A model generated the notes under the pieces. The model was not told the DNA's origin. It searched no databases and saw only the letters and a list, made by a program, of their open reading frames with translations. The translations under genes were made by a program, and so were the position numbers. Positions 8,754 through 18,045 of a stretch of 20,907 nucleotides of DNA are shown here, piece by piece; position 1 is the stretch's first letter; each line of letters begins with the position of its first letter. The DNA lies in assembly GCA_003427395.1 (NCBI GenBank), contig BFEA01000728.1, forward strand, positions 555,467-576,373. Reading direction: 5' to 3'. This DNA is from Chara braunii (Eukaryota > Streptophyta > Charophyceae > Charales > Characeae).

Positions 8754-9859
8754 GACTGGGTTACCTATATGGTTGGTATGTTGTGTGTAGGACTAGAGTT
8801 AGGACCAGATGACGTCCTCTAGACTTAGATGTTTGCTTGTATTTGTCGGGCAGTTTGGATTTGGCTTTGTTGAGTCTACCACCTTGAGGACCAGGACTTG
8901 ATAGATGAGGCATGTACATACTTAGGTGGCCTACACCCTGACCTTCGAGAGATAGACCCAACGTATACTCTGAGGACGACACCAGTGTGAGTGTGGAGTT
9001 GAGTGAATTGAGTGGACTACGGTTTGGAGACATTTTTGTACGGGATATCTTGTCCCTTGAGTGTATATTATGTCGAGACCTTTCTGGGACTACTTGTTGT
9101 ATATGACGATCACTGTCACACTCACTTGTGTGGTCCTGCCTTGATGGATGATGGTTTGGTGTGAAATATGTGTAAGGAATATCTCATGTGTTTTGTACTT
9201 TGTGAATATGGATGAATGTGAACTGTCTACTCTTCAGTATACTCGTGCGATCTGCCCCAGGGCAGGTGATAGGGACGAGTATAAGAAGAGGAAGCGCAAT
9301 CTGTCTCGTGAGGGGATGTGAAAATCTTGAATATTTGTATAATAAATGTTCTATTGTTGAGCCGTGCAGAGGACCCATAAGCTGGTCTTTTTATATGGAT
9401 TGTGCGATGAGTGAGACACCCGTGACACCCGTGAATGGAAAGGTGGTCTGTTGCTTATTTGAAAGACGCATCTTCAGAGAGGAAAGGTATGTTAAAGAAG
9501 GGTCGCGAGAGAGTTCATCCTAGAAAGAGGGGGATGGATGAGAGACCCATTAAAGTGAGACCTCCTCTATATATACGAGGTGGTTAATAAGGTTAATAAT
9601 TGGAAGACTGATTCTGAGCAATAAAAGACTGACGAGAGGGACCAAGTTTTGCTTGGCTATTGGTGGAATTCTTGGGCGTCGCAAATGGTGCATTTTGAGA
9701 GATGTCATCAGGATGTGTGGCTTTCTGACTCTCATCAAGTTGGGAGGCCATGACCTTGTGAACCTAGAGGTGATTTTGTTTTGTGATTATGGAGAGGTTG
9801 TCGTTCTTCCTCTGTGTCGTCCCATAGAGGGACTGGTAAATACCTTTTATGTGTGATAG
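8754..9859 (+). other. Non-coding tail after the second gag-like sequence
   Basis: About 1.1 kb without a convincing gene; the longest frame (9212-9523) shows no recognisable domain. Signals that could belong to an element end: AATAAA at 9341-9346, a purine tract GAAAGAGGGGGA at 9523-9534 followed at once by TG, TATATATA at 9568-9575, and AATAAA at 9620-9625. A polypurine tract followed by TG is how a 3' LTR starts, but the U3 part before the TATA would be only about 33 bases, which is too short for comfort. Confidence 0.35.
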
Positions 9860-11515
9860 ACCTATGCGTAGTCCCGCAATAGGCCTGTATTGTTGCGACA
9901 CACCGTCTAGCCACCTGTGCTAATCTTGGACATTTATGAGAGACCCAACTAGGGGTATAACTAGCATCACTAAAGCGTAACCCTTAGTGTTGGCCGTTGT
10001 TTGGCATAACCTGAGCAGAGGGTCTGCGTCTGGCCAAAGGAGTAAAGACTTAAAGGGGTGTGAACGCCTAAGCGAGTTTTACTCCTGCGGAGAGGCATGG
10101 GATACGAGTCTAGTCATGTGAGTATTTTTGAGGAAGTCCTGATTGAATGCTTATCAGGAACGGCCTATCGTGGCGTAACCCACGAAGGCACTACCGCTAA
10201 AATAACAACGCGATGGGCCGAAGATCTGGCGTGATCGCACAGACTATGGTGGGCCAGGATGGAGACCTAGTCTTCCTGTACTAGACTGCAGGAAGGTTTA
10301 TGTGAAGATTTATGTGGTGTGCTTATATGTGCTTAATGTGAAGATTTTGAGAGGAAGGCGAGAGGATGCCTTCGAAGGTCTTGGTTAGGGCCCGCGCCCC
10401 TAGTCACGACTCTGTTTTCAGGGGAAGGGATAGGGACACGCAACAAGAAGCAGGCGATTGTCTAGGGCACAGGGGAGAGAACAATGAGAGGTCCAATGAA
10501 ACTTATGCTGTAGTACAGTGAGGAGTACCCCTGCGTCCGAATGTCAGGGCGACGGAGACCCAGGTTGGAATCCTGGCAGCATAAAGTTGTGGTTGGCATG
10601 GATTATTGGAGGCCTCGAACCTGAGCCTGTCTGCTGATCAGATTGGTACCCTGCTCGTCAGCGTTTTGAGATTGTGGTTGAACTGATAGCTTTTTGATCC
10701 AGCGAAGCGACGGGGACGTCGCTTAATATGGTCCGATAGGCTGTCGGTGTGAGTACCCCGACAAGGGTACCCGCCCTGGGTATTTGCAAGTGACAAAAAA
10801 TAAGTTTAGCTTAAACAAGTCTGGGTATAACGTGCGAGGCGCGGCGATGTCTGAGGGCTACGTCCGCCGAATAGTGGATCAACGTAGAGGGTGCGTGAGC
10901 ACGTAAGTGTTAAAATGCACGGGTGATCTTTCCTTTTGAACGTAAGGCCGACATGTTTTGGCCGATGGTAGGGCTGGCGCGCAGGTAAGCGCGCGGAGGG
11001 GTCACGGTGCGGGATGGTAGGCCTGTGCGGGCACCTGGTGACCATGGGTGCAAACGGGGGCAGGGGCAGGAAGAATGGCCGAGGCGGTATTTCGACCATG
11101 GGCACCGCGCGGCGCCACCTTATATGGGTGGCCGCGCTTACGGGTATCAGGCGTGGGCTCAGCCCTATAGGTTATGGCATCAGACTACTACTACGGAGGT
11201 TTAGGGGTCGAGGCTGGTGGGCGTCGGCGTAATGGCAGCGGAGCGGCGGGAAACAAAGGGGTGAGAGTCCCGCAGGACCATCCCCCTTTTGCTAGTCGGG
11301 GGAGTCCGGTCGCGGGGCCCGCCCCTTGGTACCAAGGGAGCCCCGGTAGTCTCTCCCCCCCCCCGGCAGTGGTTCGGGTTGCCCTGGTTCTTTTTATGGC
11401 CCCGTTTCGGCTGGAAATTCGACGTTAGCTCGCGACCCACAACCCCGCTGGCAGACCGGGGGTAAGGGAGGCCGAACGGCTTTTAGCACCGCCACGGGGC
11501 ATTACCCCGACCGGA
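9860..11515 (+). other. Hairpin-rich non-coding tract (possible structured RNA)
   Basis: No protein-coding frame is credible. Perfect or near-perfect stems follow one another: CACTAA/TTAGTG (about 9968-9991), AGGAGTAAA/TTTACTCCT enclosing a smaller hairpin (about 10040-10088), TCCTGAT/ATCAGGA (10137-10159), CTTCCTG/CAGGAAG (about 10273-10296), AAGCGAC/GTCGCTT (about 10704-10724), GCGCGC/GCGCGC (10977-10994), and a long stem from GGTCACGGTGC to GCACC-TG-GTGACC (about 11000-11043). A GC-rich stem follows (about 11107-11138), then GGAC+CCCCC with GGGGG+GTCC (about 11276-11311) and the 16-base palindrome CCCTTGGTACCAAGGG. A tRNA-like fold lies inside and a U6-like sequence follows. The density appears a few times above chance, but this was judged by eye. 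Confidence 0.5.
10504..10583 (+). tRNA. tRNA-like cloverleaf (tRNA-derived sequence or pseudogene)
   Basis: An 80-base cloverleaf can be drawn. The acceptor arm is TATGCTG (10504-10510) with CAGCATA (10577-10583), 7 of 7 pairs. The D arm is GTAC/GTAC with an 8-base loop AGTGAGGA. The T arm is CCAGG/CCTGG (10560-10564, 10572-10576) with 7-base loop TTGGAAT. The sequence from 10511 fits an A box (TAGTACAGTGAGG), and GGTTGGAATCC fits the B box with one mismatch. The middle is abnormal: the anticodon stem CCCTG/CAGGG closes an 11-base loop instead of 7, and the variable region is about 10 bases. No CCA and no clear oligo-T terminator follow, so no anticodon is assigned. It may be a degenerate tRNA gene, the head of a SINE, or a tRNA mimic. 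Confidence 0.5.
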
Positions 11516-11615
11516 GTCCATCGGGATATCCGTTAAAATTGGAACGATACAGAGAAGGTTAGCTTGGCCACTATGCGAGGGTGCCACTCGTAGGTCTGGG
11601 GATGAACCCTGGACG
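11516..11615 (+). ncRNA. Divergent U6 spliceosomal RNA-like sequence
   Basis: From 11516 the sequence aligns over about 100 bases, with a short gap near the 5' end, to plant U6 as remembered. The centre is nearly identical: AAAATTGGAACGATACAGAG is unchanged, so the ACAGAGA box that pairs with the 5' splice site is intact, and so is the AGC triad in TTAGCTTGG. The 5' stem-loop (GTCC-loop-GGAT) is altered. The internal stem-loop region differs at many bases yet still folds: CTA and CGAG pair with CTCG and TAG around loop GGTGCCA. Many differences are A in U6 to G here. No upstream plant USE or TATA-like box at -30 and no oligo-T end were seen, so Pol III expression in the usual way is doubtful. 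It is probably a U6-derived copy; a functional variant is possible. Confidence 0.7.
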
Positions 11616-13250
11616 ACAAAGGGGGCTCCGTGCGGCGATCTGCAACAAGACTGCTGCAGGTTGAGTGTTGGTCGGGTCAAGGCAAAGCAGTGGGAGCTGC
11701 GCCAGCGGCGACAGGCAAAGCTGTGCCAGGGGCCGATGGAAAAGGGGCCGACCGGTGAGTCTCCTGAGTATAAATCAGGGAGTGGCGCCCGACTGATTCA
11801 CCAGTTCCTGCGGAAGCCATGCGGAAGCACCGTCTCAACGCGTAGTGTAGGAAGGTTGGCAGTATGCTCGAAGGCCGAAGTGGGAAGAGAGGAGGTAAGC
11901 GGGAGCAAGCCGGAGGCTGGATACAGTGGGCAGGCCACTCCGGGTGTTGGCACTGGCGGGCAACGAAGGAGCAGTCCATCGGGGCAGGGTGCGAACGTAC
12001 TAGAATACGGACGGACGTGGACGGTGTACCGTGCCAGGTGCACTTGGCAATGAGATGGTAGGAGGTCGCTGCTCAAAGGCACATGCAGGTCGGCAGTGAG
12101 AGGAGTGAGGGCGCAAAGGGAAAGGACCAAGAGTTACGAGCGGGGAGGTGCGTTATTCGGGGGAGAGAAGGCCGGGAAAAAGAAGTTGAATGTGAGTGTG
12201 ATTCCGCACCGGGTGCATGTGAGGGAAGCGAAGCGCAGGGAGGGCGAACACAAGCCTTGGCAGCAAAAAGCGAGAGGGGAGAACGTAAGCCCGCCTGACC
12301 CTTGAAGAAATCAGGCAGAAAAGGAGTCATCACTGAGGGATTAGCCTCGGGCGAGTCGAGTGGTCGTGTCATATTGGTATGAGAGTTAGTGGGATAGACG
12401 GTGAGAAGAAAAGAGAGTGCGGGGAGCTATGGCGGCATGGGAGTGACGGGGAGTAGAAAAACGAGATGCCACTCGATTCCGAACGAGATCAAGCGAGATA
12501 AGATTCGAGGTGGAGGTTTTTACCCCGGGCGAGATGCATGGTAGCGTTAGTTTGGTTGTTCAGTAAGTAGGGTGCGAGTGGGGTGGTGGCGAAATCAGAT
12601 GTCGCAAGGGGGGTCCGTAGTAGTAGTAGCGTGCTTCTTCCTCGATTTTGGAAGAAGAGTTGTCTTGAGTTTTGCTCATTCTATCGGCTGAAGTAGCGTC
12701 CCTTTGGCCGTGAGGTTAGGATACTTACCTGTTGCCTGGTGCACAACTCACTCCGCCGATGGTTGTTGCTGCTCCCCATCGTTCGGCTCGCATGTCTGGA
12801 AGGCAAATGTATCTCCCCACGTTCTTGTGGGAGATCCGTTCTCATTTTACACACTGGCGGGCTGGGCAGGTAACGCCGGCGTGAAGCTGTCGAGGTATAG
12901 ACGCGAGATCGTGTCCGACAGCGACCACGGACTGAGCTACTTGGATAAGGGATTAGCAAGAGGGAGAAGGGCGGGTAGCGGGGTGAGAAGCTTACCCACG
13001 AGGTATACGCTGCCTACTCAATTGCCGGCACAGAAGTAAAGTGAGCTGCGGGTTAGAGACAGGTCTGCAGGCTGGCGGGTTGGCTTTCCCTTCTCGTCCC
13101 CGACTGACACCAACAGTGATAGGCGGTTTGAAGGAGAGTCTGGTTGCCACAATCGATCTGTTACAAAACCGCGAGGGCATTTCGACTTGAGAAGATAGTC
13201 GGGCTACAAAGGGAGGGAGTTCGCAGTGGATGTCAGGATGCAGTGGGCTG
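11616..13250. other. About 1.6 kb with no recognisable gene
   Basis: The sequence is G-rich and purine-rich (11660-12480), then mixed. Open frames of 60-130 codons exist on both strands but none shows domain-like composition or motifs, and opposite-strand frames are equally long, as expected from GC-rich non-coding DNA. Several GGTAAG and TACTTACC splice-donor-like words occur on either strand (for example near 11895 and 12720). Confidence 0.5.
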
Positions 13251-13317
13251 TGGAACTGCGAACTGTGGACATTGGGTTGTAGAACTGCGAACTGTGGAGA
13301 TTGGACTGTGGAACTGA
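13251..13317 (+). repeat. 29-bp tandem repeat, 2.3 copies, in ACTG-rich DNA
   Basis: Two 29-base units (13251-13279 and 13280-13308) share the core GAACTGCGAACTGTGGA, and a third breaks off after nine bases. The surrounding 13.2-14.0 kb is enriched in CTG, ACTG and GACTG words, which gives it a cryptically simple look. No gene was recognised here. Confidence 0.85.
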
Positions 13318-14394
13318 GGATTAAGTACGGACTGAGGCTACTGGAGACTGTTGTTGTTTCTGTTGGCCGCCGTCGTATACAACTGCTGCTACTACTGACC
13401 AGGCACAGACCGCAACTGCATGCTCGACGCTAACTGCTGCTGGCCTATGCTGCTGGGTGCTGCGGTCGCATCGAAGGACTACGCATGGACAACTGCTGCA
13501 TCTAAGAACCGCTACACGCTGCCGAGCGGCCACAACCGGGCAAGGCGTGGAGAGGTGATCAGACTGGATAGGGAGGGAGGGTAGTGTTGTGATTCCAAGG
13601 GTGAGTGGCAGAGCTTCAGATCCGAGAAGAGATCAAGCCTGTTAAAGGGAGAAGAAGGAAGTTCACTGGCCAGCGACTACGGCAGTATAGATCGAAGCAG
13701 ACAACAGGGGGTTACTGCAAAGGCCTGTTTGTAGATACGAACGGCGGAGCTGACTACAGACTGTGGACAATGGATTGGGGCCTCAGTGTGTGGGTGAGAG
13801 GCTGATGGAAGGCAGGGCTGCTGCTACCAGCGACTGTCTGATGGCGCTGCGGACTGCGCAGTGACTGGTTGCGTTGCTGCAGACTGAACATAGGCTGACT
13901 ACTGTTGACTGTGCGCAGCGGCTAGCTGTTTACAGGCTGTGGCCATCTGGTGGGGGCCGCATGCTACAGACACCCATTGTTGACTACGGTTGGCTATTGC
14001 ACCCTACGGTGCTATGACAAATGGACTTGGTGAAGTGACTGAGCTTTGGAACGAGGGGCTATTGATGCGGACCGGGGAGCCGTCAGGGGTGTGACTTCAG
14101 CAATCGACTCAGAGTTGACCAAGCGGGTACCTTGGCCGCCATTGCGGGGCCCTCAAGCGAGTGAAGATTACAAGGCCCCCTCCAGTGAGTTTAAGAGCAC
14201 CCTCTTTGTATCTGAGAGTCTCAAACCTTCTACTTCTACCCTTCTTCCTCTAAGTCTGGTCCTGTTCTGAGGGGAAGGCGGCAGGCGGGGTTGCAACCCG
14301 TAGGACCGCATCAAGACTCTGTGGGGAGTCCACCCACCGATTGCGGGAGCCCTGCCGGAACTCAGGAGGAGTTCTGGAGGCAGCGAACTGACAG

Positions 14395-14511
14395 GTAACC
14401 ATTGCATTTCCCTCTATACACCCAAACTATAGCCCCTATTTGTATTACCCAATGCATCTCTTGCTGAATATATGGTGTGCAACCCTATCTTATTTTTGCT
14501 TTGACTTTCAG
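14395..14511 (+). other. Intron-like segment, 117 bases
   Basis: A donor ACAG|GTAACC (14395) and an acceptor TTTGACTTTCAG|GAG (14510-14511) bound a stretch that is clearly richer in A and T than the GC-rich DNA before it. A pyrimidine-rich run precedes the acceptor. The flanking exon-like sequence has no recognised protein, so this could be a spliced non-coding transcript or coincidence. Confidence 0.35.
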
Positions 14512-14664
14512 GAGACTGAATCGGACTAAGTAAAAAGAGTGATTGTTAAGTTTCAGTTTCAAACTTCTTTTGAATGTGTGAATTCAGATTGTTGAAAGGA
14601 ACTGCATCTGGGGAAAAGCAGGATAGAGGGCTGAGTTGCATGATGATTGACTGGGTCATTAAGG

Positions 14665-15598
14665 CTGGGGTGTCCCCATAAGTTTGGGGAGACCCAGTGC
14701 TCTGTTTATTTTGGTTTGCATGGAGCGTCAGACCCTTCTATAAGTTTATGGGGTCTGATTGCTCTCGAGGCTAGGATGTCCCCATAAGTTTAGGGAGACC
14801 CAGTGCTATGGTTTTGCATGGAGGGCTAGCCTGTTCTATAAGTTTAGGTGACCTGACTGCTCTGATCTGCGAGGGTTCGACTGTGTTCGAGTTTCAGGAA
14901 CTCGGGGCGCTCTATAAGTTTAGGTACCCTGAGTTGCCTTGTTTTTTTTTGGGCTTTCTTAAGTTTCTTTGTTTCTGAATGAGGAGGCCGAGCTGTTCTG
15001 TAAGTTCAGGTGACTTAGTCTCTTCCTGTTTTTACTTCGAAGAAGTAATTTTTGGCAAAGGGGCAGACCCTTCTGTAAGTTCAGGGGGGTTGGCTCAATA
15101 CCACACATATGATGGCTCAGATAAAAACGAACTTGGCAGAGAGTTAGATCCTTCTGTAAGTTCAAGGGGTCTGGCTCAAAGCCTCGCACATGCTGGAACC
15201 CAATGGATATAACTTGGCTATACTTTATTACTATTCTATTTAAGAACGAGCTAATCAGACAATTCTATAAGGTTAGGTGATCTGATTATAGCCTATCACA
15301 ACCTGAAGAGAGTATAACAACGAATAAAGCTGATGGTAAACTAGGGCAGGCCGAACTTAAGTTAGTTCAGTCATATGCAGCCTTAGAAGATAGAAGGGGA
15401 AGATAGGTATATATAACTTGGATATCTCAAACAGTTTAGGGCGACTAGAATGGTCTAGTCATATGCCCAAAGAAGAGAAAAGTAGTTGTGCCCTTTGTTT
15501 GTGTATACTTGGCTAAGTCAGAACGCTCTATAAGTTTAGGTATTCTGACTCTAGGCCTGGCTAAGTTGAGCGCGCTCTGTAAGTTCAGGCGGCCTGAC
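14665..15598 (+). repeat. Array of hairpins: conserved loop core, variable but pairing arms
   Basis: About eleven copies of a core near TTCTRTAAGTTYAGG occur 44-263 bases apart (cores near 14680, 14740, 14784, 14838, 14914, 15000, 15077, 15156, 15267, 15530, 15580). Most are flanked by arms that differ from copy to copy yet pair within each copy. Examples are TCAGACCC/GGGTCTGA (14728-14735, 14751-14758), AACTCGGGG/CCCTGAGTT (14899-14907, 14927-14935, one G-T), GTTAGATCC/GGGTCTGGC (15143-15151, 15167-15175, three G-T), TAATCAGA/TCTGATTA (15252-15259, 15281-15288) and AGTCAGAA/TTCTGACT (15516-15523, 15543-15550). The copy near 14838 pairs poorly. Loops are usually 15-21 bases. Sequence conserved in the loop with compensating arms is the signature of a folded RNA or single-stranded DNA. 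No known family was recognised. The array may lie in a long LTR ending at 16342. Confidence 0.75.
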
Positions 15599-15883
15599 CT
15601 ATGCCTTGTGTAAGCTGGGTATGAAAGGTTAAATCATTGAGAGATCATGAACTATTGTTTGTCCAGGTTGACTTGGGCCTGGCGAAAGTACTTACCTTTG
15701 TGGTTTGGCCTACGTGCGACTGAGGGAGACTACTACTTGGTTTGAGTTTTCAGTTTGGCAGGTAGTTGCTTTAGTCGCTCGCCATGTGCTGGAGCCCTCG
15801 GAGTTAGTTTCCATTCTGACATTTTCTGTAGTAATTTTTTTCTTAGATCAATTCTTGCATTTTTTCAGGGATCATTTCTTATA

Positions 15884-16342
15884 CTTGGCTTTGTATAAAT
15901 CTTGGCAAGCTACTTTCTCTACGGGAAGCGCAACCAAAATTTCTACAAATCCAATGAGTTAGTCAAATTTTGGCTCGTCAAAACTTGACTTGTCTTTTTT
16001 TTATATATGACTTAGTAAAAATCTGGGGAGTCTTCTTTTCTAAAGGGAGTGCCGCCCAAATTTTTGCTAATTCAGGGAGTTAGCCGAATTTTAACTTTCC
16101 CAAGTTCAACTTGTCTAAAGTTCATATTTGGCTTAGTAAAAATCTGGGGAGTCTCCTTTTCTAAAGGGAGTGCTGCGCAATTTTTTGCTAAATCAAGGAG
16201 TTAGACAAAATTGGGTCTTGGAAACTCAAGGATCATATCTGTTCTCATATTTGGGCTTATATAAATTCTGAAAAGGCACTCTTCCTACGGGAAGCGCTGT
16301 CAAAATTTTCTTAGTTTAACGGAGTTAAATTATATTTCGACA
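15884..16342 (+). repeat. ~124-bp tandem repeat, four diverged copies
   Basis: Units start near 15884, 16011, 16132 and 16256. Each holds, in order, CTTRGTAAAAATCT-like sequence, a small hairpin (for example CTCCTTT/AAAGGGAG around TCT), a GTGCYGC word, a run of A and T, and GGAGTTA. The two middle copies are nearly identical over their first 45 bases. In the outer copies the hairpin changes to CTTCC-TAC-GGGAAG type but is kept. The last copy is shortened and ends at TTCGACA, the possible LTR terminus. Confidence 0.85.
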
Positions 16343-16344
16343 GG

Positions 16345-16362
16345 TGGCGATTCTGGCAGCCC
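16345..16362 (+). other. Possible second primer-binding site after an LTR end
   Basis: TTCGACA ends at 16342 and, two bases on, TGGCGATTCTGG begins. CA followed closely by TGG is the expected layout of an LTR end and primer site. The first bases resemble the TGGCGACTCTG primer sites attributed to tRNA-Arg in some plant elements, with one difference, but the rest does not match. If real, the arrays at 14.67-16.34 kb belong to the LTR of another element whose body should follow; none was recognised. Confidence 0.35.
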
Positions 16363-17029
16363 ACTCTGAATAGGAGAGATCCTGCTATGAGCCTACTATT
16401 CCTTGGGCACTTGCTTAGAAGTAGGCCTAGATGTGGTTAACTAGGGTGATTTGGGTGAGATTGTGATATGGAGGTTATTCTCCATGGACTTATAGGTTTA
16501 GCCTGGGGTATTGACCTGTCTTATGATTTCAGGCTATTTGGATCGATCTGATTCAGGATTTTGACACGTGTCAGCTTGATCCCTTGAGGATCTTCTATTA
16601 TCATTGATAACAGGTCGGTTGCCGATTCGTCGGTCTACGACTCAATTCCAACTTACCCTTTGTACTCAACCTAAAAAGTTTTAGCCCTGGTGATTTCGTT
16701 GTTTCATTAAGGTTTCACCCAAACTTTTATTGAATGGCCATTTAACAAAGGTACTGAGTATTTAATTATGGTTGGTTGGACAGGAGGTTGGGGCTTGCAT
16801 GGCTAAAGCAAGGGGTATGGGTGTAGAGAATGGTTGGGGTTGACTCCGTGTAGTGCGTGAATTTTTACTTGGCTCTTCGATGTGATCGCAGGTATGCTCT
16901 GTGGCTTGGATTTTTTTGGATGAGACTGCCCTGCGATCTCATATATATATTTGACTGTGAGGGGACCCACTGTGACTGTGAGATGTGATCGTCCCATAAC
17001 TATGCTCCTATATGCATGTGTATATGTAT
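16363..17029. other. Non-coding stretch with a G-box palindrome
   Basis: No gene is supported. The 12-base palindrome TGACACGTGTCA (about 16561-16572) contains CACGTG, the core of plant G-boxes bound by bZIP and bHLH factors; whether it acts as a regulatory site is unknown. A short TA run and a mixed purine-pyrimidine run (about 16941-17030) lie at the right end. Confidence 0.4.
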
Positions 17030-17980
17030 GCGCGCACGTGCCCCTATGAAGGGTATGCGCATAGCCCGATGGACCAGCATACTAGGGCCTCGGTCAAGGG
17101 TTGGGCCCATTAGAGGGAAGGGGTGACCCCTCTAATTCCATACGTATGCTTCTTGAAGATTTTTGGTCGGACGTTGGTCCTGGGCCGGGATTCGAGGTCC
17201 TTGTCCAGGACATCCCAAGCCCTACACTCTGCGGGGAAGGAATCTGCCCCCGGGCAGAGCCTATTTGTTTTGCCTACCGAGACCCTCAGGCCGAAAGCCG
17301 AAGGTGTCGCAGCGGCTGCACGACTATTCCTTCAGCCGTGCAATATCGTGAAGGACCGAGCCTTCACGACACTTCGAGTCTGACACTTGAGTGTCATAAG
17401 CGGTACTCGGACCCACGAGGGACCACTTGATTATGGGTACTACATAGTACGCCATCATTGCGACTGCTTGGGTACGCTTGCATTGCGAGTCGATGTGAAT
17501 TAGCCTTGTGTCTGCACGGTTTTATACTAAGTCTCGCGCGCGACGGCCAACCGATTTCCGCATCGGAAAGTTATGGGATGGCTACTGAAGGGGCTAGGAG
17601 CGTTGTCGCGTTGTTTGTGTTGTGTCGTTTCGCGTGTATGTGAGGGTGTGTGTTGCCTTAATGTTTGTTAGAGTGGCGTGCGCGTGGTGAGTGGGATACG
17701 TCCTAGTCGACCGACGTCGGGCAGCGCTTGGGACTTCAGCCCCCAAGATGTCGGTTCGCGTGCGGGTCTGATAGGCGTATTACCGCGCATACCCCCTATG
17801 CTACAGCGAACGAGAAACGCCCTCGGCTGGTCCACCTCTGTGATTGCAACTGATCAGCTTTCGTACTGTGGACTGGTAGCTCGGCGGGGATACGCCCACC
17901 GAAGGGAGGTGACAGCTCCCGTAAGGTGGTGGTAAGTTGTGCCTCGCGTAGGCCCTATCCTGTCGTAGGGGCTCGCGAGA
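17030..17980 (+). other. Second hairpin-rich non-coding tract
   Basis: Stems include ATTAGAGGG/CCCTCTAAT (about 17109-17138), TCTGCCC/GGGCAGA with a 2-base loop (about 17251-17266), CGTGAAGG/CCTTCACG (about 17348-17369), TGACACT/AGTGTCA with a 2-base loop (about 17380-17395), TTTCCG/CGGAAA (about 17554-17568) and CTTGGG/CCCAAG (about 17727-17748). A compound stem closes the tract, CTCGCG+CCCTA with TAGGG+CGCGAG (about 17943-17979). Short frames exist but no domain was recognised. Confidence 0.45.
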
Positions 17981-18045
17981 GGTATGGTTGGGCGCACTCG
18001 GCCAGAGCGGCTTTCGGAAGCTCCATGTATATTGCGACGAAGGAT

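Noticed and set aside
9212-9523. 103-codon frame after the second gag-like sequence.
   Set aside because: No motif, odd composition, and position in an element tail with poly(A) signals.
9695-9712. Minus-strand CTGATGA, a possible second hammerhead core.
   Set aside because: No GAAA after a stem II and no cleavage triplet with pairing stems.
9535-9860. A complete 3' LTR starting after the purine tract at 9523-9534.
   Set aside because: No matching 5' copy is in the window, the U3 would be implausibly short, and no end was definable.
10240-10273. Group I intron-like P7 pairing (AGACTA with TAGTCT).
   Set aside because: The strands are only about 21 bases apart, leaving no room for P3 and P8, and no P/Q elements were found upstream.
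11661-12053. 130-codon plus-strand frame.
   Set aside because: GC-rich non-coding DNA; opposite-strand frames of similar length overlap it and none has a recognisable domain.
14639-14645. ATGATGA resembling a snoRNA C box.
   Set aside because: No D box at suitable spacing with a terminal stem; CTGA words nearby belong to the hairpin arms.
14665-15598. CRISPR-like array reading of the spaced repeats.
   Set aside because: Repeat spacing is irregular, the conserved part is a loop with pairing arms, and the DNA is eukaryotic.
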